Positions 51,605-60,312 of a DNA stretch of 64,000 nucleotides are shown here, in pieces. The number at the start of each line of letters is the position of its first letter. The stretch's first letter is position 1. This stretch comes from an uncultured Desulfobulbaceae bacterium (GTDB lineage: Bacteria > Desulfobacterota > Desulfobulbia > Desulfobulbales > CALZHT01). Position numbers and translations under genes: made by a program. Under the pieces are notes generated by a model. The model was not told the DNA's origin, searched no databases, and worked only from the letters and a program-made list of their open reading frames with translations. The stretch lies in assembly GCA_945787445.1 (NCBI GenBank), contig CALZHT010000008.1:1-64000 (forward strand), read 5' to 3'.

Positions 51605-52277
51605 ATTATTTTCCGGTTTTACATTTCCGGTTCATAGCCTGAACATTCCCTGCAGATTTCATATGCCCCTTCTAAAATTTCTGACTAGTGCTGAATGGCC
51701 GTTTCTGGAGATTCAAGCAGTACAAGGAAATCCAGCAATTCCCGGATTTCCGGCAGGTCTCTTTTGGGGCAAGGATTCAGGCGCGATTCCAAGCGCTCAC
51801 ATTGCAAGGGGGTTTGCCTTATCATTTAAAAAGCCTCGCTCTTAAACATTGTTAGCATAATTTTATTTAACAACGATATCCTGGTAAAAAGCAAGAGCAA
51901 AATAACAAAAAAATAGAGTCAGGTGTGCGTTTGACTCTTATGCACATTCCGGCTATCTTTGAAAGTCATTGATATTAAACAGAGCTTTTCCCTTGCCAGT
52001 GTTAATCAAGGCTTGAAAAAAGTGAATAGAATTAGAATTGATAGGTATCCGTTGAAACTTGAACTGATGAATCTGTTATTTAAAATTAATTCTTAACAAG
52101 AAACTTGTTATCATTGTGAATAATGAGCAAAACCGGATTTCTATCAAATTGGTAGATTAAAAGATAAGCTTTTGTTGATTTTTTGAATCGATTTTACTCC
52201 TTAAATTTTGTTTAGTTCAATATTTGTACATAAATTAGATGGTGGCCAGACAGAAGGGAAAATCGAATGGATATACG
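51605..52277. other. Gene-free, AT-rich interval
   Basis: About 670 bp. A repeat copy of family R5 lies at 51980-52020 (AGAGCTTTTCCCTTGCCAGT). The 83-residue ORF at 51594 is not credible. AT-rich sequence and repeats suggest this is a junction of the accessory region. Confidence 0.5.
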
Positions 52278-53081
52278 ATGCATAATTCAAGTAGGATACT
52301 AATCTTAATCGTACTTATATTTGTGATTCTTGCAGGATGCGCAAGTCTTCCTGAAACAAAGCGCCATGAAATACATGGAAGCAGTGTGTATTATTCAAAT
52401 ACTGGCAAAAGTGGGCCAGTTGTAGTGTTCGAAACCGGAATTGGTCCAACGATGTCTACATGGATACCAATTTATGAAAAAGTCAGCCGGTTCGCGAGGG
52501 TATTCGCTTATGATCGTCCTGGTTATGGAAGAAGCAACACTCGAAACACACCTGATAATATTACTGAAGTTGTAGAAAACCTTCGGATGCTACTATCTCA
52601 AACAGGGAATAATCCCCCATACATAATCGTCGGTCACTCTGCTGGGGGACTATTCATGAATGCTTTTGCAAGAAATTATCCTATGGAGGTATCCGGTGTT
52701 GTCCTTATAGACTCTACCCATCCGCATTGGTTCAAATTCTTAGAGGAAGAAAAGCCAATCGCCTTCACTATGTTAACAACATCAACAGCCGTTGGGAGGA
52801 GAAGCTACGAATCTAAGATCATCCAAAACACTGAAAAGGAATTTGATACATATGGGGATTTTCCAAATATACCGCTAATTGTTTTGACGGCAGAAAAATC
52901 GATGTTGTTCGAAACAAAAGAAATCAGGAAAAAATGGTTGGCATTGCAAGAAGATTTAGCAAGCATGTCAAATAAATCACAGCACATCATTGTGGATGGT
53001 AGCAATCATTACATATACAAGAGCAATCCTGATGTCGTAATTTCTGCAATCAGAAAGATCGTCGAACAAATGACCGAATAA
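52278..53081 (+). CDS. Alpha/beta hydrolase lipoprotein
   Basis: 267 residues from ATG 52278 (or 52239). Lipobox VILAGC. Alpha/beta hydrolase fold with nucleophile GHSAGG, a RVFAYDRPGYGRSN region (oxyanion/His-box), the acid probably Asp in LIDSTHPH and His in DGSNHYIY. The substrate is unknown; an ester or lipid is usual for the family. AT-rich relative to neighbours, which fits a foreign origin. Confidence 0.85.
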   Translation: MHNSSRILILIVLIFVILAGCASLPETKRHEIHGSSVYYSNTGKSGPVVVFETGIGPTMSTWIPIYEKVSRFARVFAYDRPGYGRSNTRNTPDNITEVVENLRMLLSQTGNNPPYIIVGHSAGGLFMNAFARNYPMEVSGVVLIDSTHPHWFKFLEEEKPIAFTMLTTSTAVGRRSYESKIIQNTEKEFDTYGDFPNIPLIVLTAEKSMLFETKEIRKKWLALQEDLASMSNKSQHIIVDGSNHYIYKSNPDVVISAIRKIVEQMTE

Positions 53082-53185
53082 TAACAATATATATTCTGCT
53101 TAACATGCACCGCTGTGTGGCTGGAAGGGATTCTCAATAATACTTTTCATTTTGATATGGGCGTAAAAGAACCTATAAAGAGAAA

Positions 53186-53984
53186 ATGAAACCTAAATTC
53201 TTATTTCCAACTCTAGCACCTCTACTGTTCATTATTTATTGCGGCTTCTACGATTTTTGCCTCAGAACCGGCTCAGGAAATAAAACAAGCACAGGAGGAA
53301 AAAACAGGGCAGAAATCAACCATTCCGAAGAAGCAGCAGCGGTGGGCGGCATTCCCGATTATTGCCAGCAGCCCGGAAACCGGCCTCATGCTGGGCGGCA
53401 TGCTTTTCCATTTTTTCCCGGTGGATACTCCAGAGCAGCAGGCATCAACAATCGATATTTTGGCATCCGGCACAACAGAGGGGCAGTATGCATTTTCCGT
53501 TTCCCCGAATATTTTCTTTGGAGATGGTCTGTATCGGTTTAATGCCATGGTATTTGTGAATTTCTGGAAAGCGAATTTTTATGCCATTGGCAATGAATCA
53601 CCGGATGTTTCCGAAGAATACGAATCAACCAATTTGGGGGGCAGCCTCAACATAGAGCGCTGGTTTTTTGATTCATTTACGCTGGATCTTATTGGCCGGT
53701 ATGAGAACGCCAATATGGATGTTGAAGCCGGTGGCATACTGGCAACAGGCACTATTTTAGGGTCAGATGATGGCGAGTATATCGGTCTCGGTTTAGCAGG
53801 GGGATATGATACCCGCGACAATACCAATGCTCCAGATGAGGGCATCCTGGCCAGGTATGAATACATAAGTTATGATGAGAATCTTGGCAGCGCTCTTGAT
53901 TTCCACATTAAGACCTGGGACTTACGCTATTATCAATTTCAGAGAAGCGTTTTGAACAAGAATAGTAATCTTGAGATGGTTTGA
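53186..53984 (+). pseudogene. Surface-antigen-like (D15/BamA-type) outer-membrane protein, frameshifted and truncated
   Basis: The signal peptide starts in one frame at ATG 53186 (MKPKFLFPTLAPLLF), and the mature protein continues in the +1 frame from about 53240 (AASTIFASEPAQ..., PIIASSPETGLMLGGM). The frame change lies in CATTATTTATTGCGG, where one extra base would explain it. The later part (GLGLAGGYDTRDNTNAPDEG) is typical of BamA/surface-antigen barrels, but the frame ends at 53984 before the expected last strands. It is probably a decayed gene, or contains sequence errors. Confidence 0.7.
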
Positions 53985-53988
53985 TAAC

Positions 53989-54423
53989 ATGGCATTGTTT
54001 ATTTTAAGAAATTGTTGGATAGCGATTGTCCTTGCACTGTTTTCTTTAACCGCAGTCACTATTTCAGACGCTTCAAGTATGTCTTTTAGTGTCGAGTACC
54101 TTGCCCCGACGGAAGAAAGCCGTGACATTAAAACAACCAATATTGATTTAAACTTTTTGCTCAGCGAAGTAGAAAAGGTGAATCTGTCCATATATTGGGG
54201 ACTGACTGCTACATATGCTACCGGAAGCATTACCCAATTAGAAGGCAGCTTGGCAGCAGGCACTCTCAGGGAAGTACGCCATGACAATTCTGCTGTTGGT
54301 TTAGGTCCAGGTTTATTAGCAAACTTTCGCCTTTGGAGTGGTAACAAATTTTCGATTCATCTCAATGGCAGCGGAAATTTCATTGTTTACAATAAGGAGT
54401 TTCCAGCAGGTGGAGAGGAATAA
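53989..54423 (+). pseudogene. Outer-membrane barrel protein fragment, possibly PagL-like
   Basis: The ORF starts at ATG 53989 (or 53971) with a signal peptide (MALFILRNCWIAIVLALFSL). Strand-like sequence follows: MSFSVEYLAPTEESRDIKT, VNLSIYWGLTATYATGS, VGLGPGLLANFRLW. A TAA at 54421 is followed in the same frame by YFDFRVSFN, as if the barrel once continued. The strand pattern suggests an eight-stranded barrel like lipid A 3-O-deacylases, with weak support. Confidence 0.5.
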
Positions 54424-54458
54424 TACTTCGATTTTCGGGTTTCTTTTAATACAACGCA

Positions 54459-54695
54459 ATGCGGACAACCAGAACTGAAGATCACGGTATCCAAATTTCC
54501 GGATTTATTGAAGCGCCACCGCGAACATCATTCGCAGGCACTATCATAGTGTTATCTGTAATTGCAGCACTTTCAACAACGTTGACCTTACCCGCTGCCT
54601 TTAATAAATGGACACTTGCGGTGCTTGCCGGACTTGTATCGTCAGCGATGTTTGGCAGGGCTGTCTATGCGGTACATGCTGCGTTACTTGATTAG
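54459..54695 (+). CDS. Small two-helix membrane protein
   Basis: 78 residues with two hydrophobic segments (FAGTIIVLSVIAALSTTLTL and WTLAVLAGLVSSAMFGRAVYA). No family recognised. It may be real or a fragment. The interval 54696-54996 has no gene; it holds a GTTAGACATTGTTGGCAT sequence at 54873, related to R5. Confidence 0.45.
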   Translation: MRTTRTEDHGIQISGFIEAPPRTSFAGTIIVLSVIAALSTTLTLPAAFNKWTLAVLAGLVSSAMFGRAVYAVHAALLD

Positions 54696-54996
54696 TTGCC
54701 CATATTGCAGCAGATATCACGATTTTCTCAATCCTGGTATTTATCCTTTTTCAATACAAATATGTAACAATCGCTTAACGTAAAAACTAGACCTCCTACT
54801 TAGTTATGGGAAAGCCGAGCCCCTTATTTACTATTTCCAGTACCAATTACTTATTTTGAAATAGCCACCATAGTTAGACATTGTTGGCATCAATCTTTTA
54901 TCTTGGTTTCGTGAAGCTGGATATCAATTTCTTTCATTTTATTAATAGTGTTTTTAAGCTGGAAATTTTCCTCTTGGAGATCTTTGAAATATCTAA

Positions 54997-55347
54997 TCAA
55001 AGTGATTTGATGACTGACAACTTCTTTTTCTGAGAAGTCTTGCAATAAGGACAATAGAGAGACTTTTTGAGGTTAATATCAGGATTTTCTGGATGACTAT
55101 GAAGCATGGCGGCTTTTTGTACAGCAGTTGGATAATTAATAGTAGCAGGAAAGTTTTTGGCAATATAGGAATAAGTTTTGGCGGCCTCTGAATAATTCTT
55201 TACACTCTCCTGTTTTTGGGCTTGCATAAAAAGGTTCCGCACCTCTTTTCCTTCGAATATGATAGAAGGCACCGAAGCGCAACTCACAAGAAAAAATGAA
55301 AAAATTATAGCAAAACAGTTTTTATACATTTCCATACTCATGTGCAT
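54997..55347 (-). CDS. Small TPR-like lipoprotein
   Basis: 116 residues. Lipobox FLVSC. A YSEAAKTYSYIAKNFP segment looks like one tetratricopeptide repeat. The end CPYCKTSQKKK has a CXXC motif. Start is uncertain because four methionines lie close together (ATG 55329 is another choice). Confidence 0.55.
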   Translation of the reverse strand: MHMSMEMYKNCFAIIFSFFLVSCASVPSIIFEGKEVRNLFMQAQKQESVKNYSEAAKTYSYIAKNFPATINYPTAVQKAAMLHSHPENPDINLKKSLYCPYCKTSQKKKLSVIKSL

Positions 55348-55456
55348 GTAACGTTTGATCTCTATTATCTTTCAAGGCACCTTCATCAGGTATGCGTGGA
55401 ATCAAATTTGAACGTTGAGCCCTTATTCATGATGCTTTCTACATGAACTGTACCAC

Positions 55457-55527
55457 CAGAGCTTTTCCCTTGCCAGTTTTAATCAAAGCTTGAAAACCGT
55501 GGATTGGATTGTTAGGTTGTTGGCATT
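55457..55527 (+). repeat. Repeat family R5, copy 2, in the 55348-55796 interval
   Basis: AGAGCTTTTCCCTTGCCAGT followed by TTTAATCAAAGCTTGAAAAC and GTTAGGTTGTTGGCAT. Related sequence is at 51980 (first part) and 60179. The rest of the interval is AT-rich with no gene. Confidence 0.6.
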
Positions 55528-55796
55528 AACCAAAAACCTTTACAACAAACATCCTCCCCCCTCCTGCAATTTTTAAATTATCTCAAAATCAAAATATACA
55601 TTTAAAGTACATCCATCATTTCCTAGCTATTTTTTCAAAAAAATAATCATTCCTTTTATGGGATTGGATAATTTCGCAACTCCAACAATTTAGTTCTCTA
55701 TTTAATAATTATTATATGCAGTTATGCTGGACCTGTGTGCTTTTTTTTTATACATGACAATTTTTTTATGTAAGATTTTAAAAAATACTAATTGTT

Positions 55797-56141
55797 ATGA
55801 CACTTGAAAAAAGAGGACATAAGCGCTTTCAGGTGCTTGATGGACCTGTACTTATTGATTCCGACCAGATCGGCACAATACAGAACATCAGCAGGAACGG
55901 ACTTCTCTGCCAGTGCCTCTCTATAGGTCAGCACCCAAGGGCAGAAAACCTTTGCATAGCATGCCCCGCACAAAATTTCTGTATCGAGGATATCCCCTTC
56001 AGCACGGTGCGGGAATTCATAAATATGGATTTTTTCGGATTTCCTACCTATAAATTATGCGGAATTCGGTTCGGCAAATTGTCGGATCAGCAGTCGAGTC
56101 ATCTGCAGTTCTTCCTGGACGAATTCACCTCTCAGGCTTGA
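55797..56141 (+). CDS. PilZ-domain protein 2
   Basis: 114 residues. RGHKRFQV near the start and NISRNGLLCQC give the RxxxR and D/NxSxxG pattern of PilZ. Cys pairs in CIACPAQNFC are unusual for PilZ and could bind a metal. Likely a c-di-GMP-responsive protein. Confidence 0.75.
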   Translation: MTLEKRGHKRFQVLDGPVLIDSDQIGTIQNISRNGLLCQCLSIGQHPRAENLCIACPAQNFCIEDIPFSTVREFINMDFFGFPTYKLCGIRFGKLSDQQSSHLQFFLDEFTSQA

Positions 56142-56340
56142 CCCTATGCCGTTTTTCGCAGTCCAAAAGTACGACCTTATGAACTAAACTACGATACGTA
56201 TCACAAACATGAAATAATTTCTCAGCAAACAATGCAGTTATATAATTAAGAAGTTAGGTCGCCTCTCATTATTGAAGGCCACTGTGTCAATTCCTTGGAG
56301 CGCTTGTGCCATTGGGACAAGAGATTAGGAGGATTGAAAA

Positions 56341-56838
56341 ATGCCATTTTATCTCAAAGAGCTGAATATACTTCCGCGGGTTGCCGGACTTCGATCCGTG
56401 CTGATTGTGCCTTGCCGATTCTGCCCTGCAGCGAGCTTGGCGGTGAGGGAGAATAAGCCATATATCGAGTTGTTTCGGAAGTTCTTGCGAACGGAGGCTT
56501 ATGAGTCCTTCATACAGGCCCTGGAGCGTCGCCTTAAAGATGAAGGAATTAAAACAGCGATATTCGCCAGCAAACTGCCGCACCAATTTGTGGCCTGTAT
56601 GTGGACAGCCGGACGACGAAGAGAACTTATGAAACGTGCGGTGGAGTTTGAAGGTGTGGTGGTACTGGGATACGATGCAGCGGTTGAAACTGTGCGTGAC
56701 TCTATAAGATCTGCTGATTGCCGAGTGATCAAAGGCATGGAAAACGAAGGCATAATGAACGTCCTTCCGACTGTGAGTTTCCCGTTCAACATATCGCTTG
56801 AGGTGCAAGGCATAACTTCCGTAATAACGAAAGAGTAA
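56341..56838 (+). CDS. Uncharacterised conserved-looking protein
   Basis: 165 residues, no signal peptide, no membrane helix. The start SVLIVPCRFCPAASLAV has a CRFC motif. The rest has alternating helix and strand (AIFASKLPHQFVACMWTAG, EGVVVLGYDAAVETVRDS). No family known to me. A GGAGG-type ribosome-binding site (TTAGGAGG) precedes the ATG. It resembles a Rossmann-like small domain with a probable metal or redox site. Confidence 0.6.
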   Translation: MPFYLKELNILPRVAGLRSVLIVPCRFCPAASLAVRENKPYIELFRKFLRTEAYESFIQALERRLKDEGIKTAIFASKLPHQFVACMWTAGRRRELMKRAVEFEGVVVLGYDAAVETVRDSIRSADCRVIKGMENEGIMNVLPTVSFPFNISLEVQGITSVITKE

Positions 56839-56972
56839 AAAACATGAAAAAATTAACGTCCTAACATTCGTACTGCGAAGGATTCGAAGGGCCAGGTTTT
56901 TTCGAGACACTCCTTGGCTTGCCTCTCAACTGGGCCTATAGTTACATAAATCACTTATTAATAGGAAAGTTT

Positions 56973-57338
56973 ATGTTTAAGGTAGTACAAAACGGCATAA
57001 ATCGATTGGACATAGAGATGAGTGGAAAATTAAACGCTGAGGAAATGAGAATTGCCTTAGATGAACTTGTCAGCAAGTCGAAGAATATCGAGAACGGTAA
57101 AATGCTTTATGACGTTATTGATTTTCATCTTCCTTCACTAGGCGCAATTGCGATTGAATTTTCCCGGCTTCCTTCCATGTTTGGATTGCTGAAAAAGTTC
57201 TCCCGTGCAGCGGTCTTGACTGACAAGGCGTGGCTTAAGAAAGTAAGTGAGTTTGAGGGGGCTTTATTCCCAGGTCTGGAAATTAAGGCTTTTAGCAGGG
57301 ATCAAAAAGGAGAAGCAGAAGCTTGGCTCCGTATGTAA
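56973..57338 (+). CDS. SpoIIAA-like (STAS-type) protein
   Basis: 121 residues from ATG 56973 (AGGAAAG ribosome-binding site); the track's longer start has no support. The pattern MFKVVQNGINRLDIEMSGKLNAEEMRIALDELV matches the SpoIIAA-like family, small proteins of the STAS fold found in many bacteria. DVIDFHLPSLGAIAIEF and AVLTDKAWLKKVSEFEGALFPGLEIKAF are typical. Function unknown, probably a regulatory or lipid-binding domain. Confidence 0.75.
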   Translation: MFKVVQNGINRLDIEMSGKLNAEEMRIALDELVSKSKNIENGKMLYDVIDFHLPSLGAIAIEFSRLPSMFGLLKKFSRAAVLTDKAWLKKVSEFEGALFPGLEIKAFSRDQKGEAEAWLRM

Positions 57339-57369
57339 GGACTTTTTAACTTTATTACATGCGCTCGTT

Positions 57370-57474
57370 TACCCAGCAGCCCCGTATGGACGGGATCTCC
57401 ACCACGTTACGACAATCAACGGGGAATGCGCCCGAAGGAAGTACTTGGGGTGCACTTCGCTATGCATGTTCAAA
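57370..57474 (+). repeat. Dispersed repeat, family R4, copy 2
   Basis: Shares GCACTTCGCTATGCATGTTC (plus AAA) and a CCCCG...CGGGATCTCC motif with 21051-21140. It fills most of the gap before the DUF4386 gene. Confidence 0.6.
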
Positions 57475-57506
57475 CACTTCGTGGTCAATAATCTTGAGGG
57501 ATTGAA

Positions 57507-58229
57507 ATGACACATTTTTCCACCGAAACATCGCCGCTGGTTTATGCAAGGATCGCAGGCTTCCTGTACATCTTCATCATAATGATCGGGGTGCTAAACG
57601 GTATCTTTATTGATACCAGCCTTATTGTGCCGGGAAATGACACAGCAACAGCCGGTAACATCTTGGCGAATGATCTGCTGTTCCGGGCCGGTGTTGCCAG
57701 CATCCTGATCCTCTATGCGTGTGTCGTGGTTCTGTCATGGGCCCTTTATGTAATACTCAGAACGGTGAACAAGGACCTTGCTTTGCTTGCCCTGCTGTTG
57801 AGGTCGGCAGAGGCCGTTCTAGGGGGCGCCACAGTGCTGGTCAGCTTTATTGTTCTGGCTCTTTTAAACGGCGAAGGGTATTCGGGCGTATTCGGAACGG
57901 AACAGTTGCATGCTCTGGTCAGGTCTTTTTTGGATGTACGCACTGCCGGTCTGGATATTGTCCTGGTATTTGTCGGCCTGGGAGGGGCGGTCTTCGGTTA
58001 TCTGTTCTTTAAGGCGAAGTATGTTCCCCGGGTATTGGCCGCTTGGGGAATATTCACATACCTGTCAATGGTTATGCTTGGCCTGGTAAGTATCCTCTTT
58101 CCCGATCACCCGGTGATGATCGAAACCGTTCTTTATTCATTGGGCGGGTTATTTGAATTGATATTTGGCTTCTGGCTGTTGGTTAAAGGTGTAGATGTCC
58201 AGCAATGGGAAGACCATGCCCCGGCATAA
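57507..58229 (+). CDS. DUF4386-family membrane protein
   Basis: 240 residues with six or seven helices. The opening YARIAGFLYIFIIMIGVLNGIFID and later LLFRAGVASILILYACVVVLSW are characteristic of the DUF4386 family. It precedes an alcohol-dehydrogenase-like gene by 8 bp, and the two are probably co-transcribed. Function unknown. Confidence 0.85.
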   Translation: MTHFSTETSPLVYARIAGFLYIFIIMIGVLNGIFIDTSLIVPGNDTATAGNILANDLLFRAGVASILILYACVVVLSWALYVILRTVNKDLALLALLLRSAEAVLGGATVLVSFIVLALLNGEGYSGVFGTEQLHALVRSFLDVRTAGLDIVLVFVGLGGAVFGYLFFKAKYVPRVLAAWGIFTYLSMVMLGLVSILFPDHPVMIETVLYSLGGLFELIFGFWLLVKGVDVQQWEDHAPA

Positions 58230-58237
58230 GGGAACTT

Positions 58238-59269
58238 ATGAAAGCAATCGTCCAGGACAAATACGGCCCGCCTGACGAAGTTCTGCATCTTCGGGAGATC
58301 GACAAACCAGTGGTCGGAGATGATGAGGTACTGGTGCACGTTCATGCGGCATCCGTCCATCCGGATGTATGGCACGTGGTGACGGGCTGGCCGTACGTTC
58401 TCCGCCTGATGGGGGCCGGGCTGCGCAAGCCAAAGAATCCTGTTCCGGGAACGGATGTGGCAGGGATCGTTGAGTCGGTTGGTAAGAACGTGACGCAGTT
58501 TCAGCCATATGATGAGGTGTTCGGTGAATGTGTCCGAGGCCATCAATGGACCAACGGCGGAGCCTATGCTGAGTATGTGTCTGCTCCTGAAGAGGCATTG
58601 GCCCTTAAGCCGGCAAACATCACCTTTGAACAGGCGGCGGCTGTACCGACCTCCGGATTAATCGCACTCTGGAATTTTCGCAATGGGGAGTTGGTAGAGC
58701 CGGGACAAAAGGTTTTGATCAATGGTGCGGCAGGAGGTGTGGGTACCATCGCCGTGCAGCTTGCCAAGGCATTTGGGGCGGAGGTGTCCGGTGTGGACAG
58801 CACGGAAAAAATGGAGATGGTCCGTACGCTCGGCGCAGACCACGTCATTGACTACACCCAGGAGGACTTCATTCAGCGTGGCGAGCGCTACGATCTCATC
58901 TTCGATGTTGCATCGAATCTATCGCTTTCAGCCTGCAAAGGCGCGATCATGCCCAAAGGCACCTACGTCCTCATCGGCCACGATCATTTCGGTGAAGCGA
59001 CCGGTCGCATTTTCGGAAGCCTGCCGCGCGTTTTAAAACTGGTCGTGATGTCGCCGTTTGTCAGTCAGCTGCCGCAACCGAACTTTTCGATGCCAAGCAG
59101 GAAAGATACCATGGCAATCCTGAGAGAGTTCCTTGAAAATGGGAAGATCACCCCGGTGATCGACAGAACATTTCCGCTGAGCGAGGTTCCTGAGGCCATC
59201 CGTTATCTGAAGGAGGGACACCCTCAAGGAAAAGTTGTCATAGCTTTGGAACATAATACAAAAGCTTAA
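58238..59269 (+). CDS. NAD(P)-dependent alcohol dehydrogenase/quinone oxidoreductase-like (MDR family)
   Basis: 343 residues from ATG 58238. The N-terminal GroES-like domain has VLVHVHAASVHPDVW and PGTDVAGIVE. The Rossmann domain has the NADPH motif INGAAGGVGTIAVQLAKAFG and DHVIDYTQEDF. No Cys ligands for the structural zinc are visible, so it is probably a zinc-free quinone-oxidoreductase type. It probably acts on alpha,beta-unsaturated carbonyls or quinones. Confidence 0.88.
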   Translation: MKAIVQDKYGPPDEVLHLREIDKPVVGDDEVLVHVHAASVHPDVWHVVTGWPYVLRLMGAGLRKPKNPVPGTDVAGIVESVGKNVTQFQPYDEVFGECVRGHQWTNGGAYAEYVSAPEEALALKPANITFEQAAAVPTSGLIALWNFRNGELVEPGQKVLINGAAGGVGTIAVQLAKAFGAEVSGVDSTEKMEMVRTLGADHVIDYTQEDFIQRGERYDLIFDVASNLSLSACKGAIMPKGTYVLIGHDHFGEATGRIFGSLPRVLKLVVMSPFVSQLPQPNFSMPSRKDTMAILREFLENGKITPVIDRTFPLSEVPEAIRYLKEGHPQGKVVIALEHNTKA

Positions 59270-59507
59270 CAAAGAGCTGCATGCAACTTTATTTCAACTG
59301 AAGATGCCTTGCCAGAGGGGTCAGATTTCTTCTTCAACTTGGCGCTTATGATGTCCATAAATATATACTCAAAGTTACAACTGAATGGTTGGAAGCCTCT
59401 AATAGGTCAGAGAGAAGTCAAACGCATAGTATCAATCCTAAATGACTTAGCATAACACGTCATTTAAGACATCTACACCATATTAGCTTGCATGGATAGG
59501 TAGGCCG

Positions 59508-60161
59508 ATGTTTGTTGGACACTACGCAGCAAGTCTTGCTCTGAAGAGCGCCGAAAAGAAGGCATCGCTCGGATTGTTATTCCTGGCGGTCCAATTCGTC
59601 GACATTTTTTTCTTTCCATTCGTACTTCTGGGGATAGAACGGATTAATGTCGTTGAGAATTTCACTCAATCGACTCACTTTGAGCTTGAGTATATGCCCT
59701 ACACGCACAGCCTGCTTGCATCTTTCTTGTGCGCTGGGTTCATCTATGTCGTCTATCGGATCGTTCCTCCGAGAAACAAGTCGGTCGCGTTGGTGATGGG
59801 CATCGCGGTACTGTCGCATTGGTTCCTTGACTTGATCGTGCATACCCCGGATCTGCCGCTTTGGAGCGACACATCCACGAAACTGGGACTTGGGCTATGG
59901 CACAATGCGATCGCAACATACATACTCGAAGCAGCGCTCCTAGCCGCGGGGCTGTGGCTCTACTTGCGATCAACAACAGCGACTTCGTCCATTGGAAAAT
60001 ACGGCATGGGCGTCTTCGTCTTGATTCTGCTCTTGGTCAATGCCGTCAATATATTTGGGCCTCCCTTTGGAGACAGTAAAGAATCCTTGGCGATATCAGC
60101 GCTTGCGATGTATTTTTTATTTGCAGGTGCGGCCCATTGGCTTGATGGAAGGCGTTCCTGA
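59508..60161 (+). CDS. Membrane-bound YdjM/DUF457-like metal-dependent hydrolase-type protein
   Basis: 217 residues, five or six helices. The motifs HYAASLALKS at the start, YTHSLLASFL and HWFLDLIVHTPDLPL are the histidine and aspartate patterns of the LexA-binding/YdjM metal-dependent hydrolase family. Function unknown; a membrane phosphatase or hydrolase role is inferred from the family. Confidence 0.75.
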   Translation: MFVGHYAASLALKSAEKKASLGLLFLAVQFVDIFFFPFVLLGIERINVVENFTQSTHFELEYMPYTHSLLASFLCAGFIYVVYRIVPPRNKSVALVMGIAVLSHWFLDLIVHTPDLPLWSDTSTKLGLGLWHNAIATYILEAALLAAGLWLYLRSTTATSSIGKYGMGVFVLILLLVNAVNIFGPPFGDSKESLAISALAMYFLFAGAAHWLDGRRS

Positions 60162-60178
60162 TCGAGCTAATCGGGTAG

Positions 60179-60250
60179 CCGGGGCTTTTTCCTTTTCAGA
60201 TTAAATGAAAGCTTGCGATCAGCGTATTGGTTTGCTAGGTTGTTGGCATC
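60179..60250 (+). repeat. Repeat family R5, copy 3
   Basis: GGGGCTTTTTCCTTTTCAGATTAAATGAAAGCTTG and GCTAGGTTGTTGGCAT; a diverged copy of 55457-55527. It lies just before the large NLR-like gene. Confidence 0.55.
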
Positions 60251-60312
60251 TGAAACTTCTAAAATCAGTATTGTGTCACCGGATTTTTTTTAAAATGAAC
60301 GGTCACAACCTT

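Noticed and set aside
51594-51845. 83-residue ORF in the AT-rich interval
   Set aside because: Poor composition, no ribosome-binding site, no recognisable fold.
51980-60250. A true integron cassette array
   Set aside because: Only single conserved half-sites; no integrase and no convincing complete attC with paired arms. Kept as a low-interest finding about the repeats.
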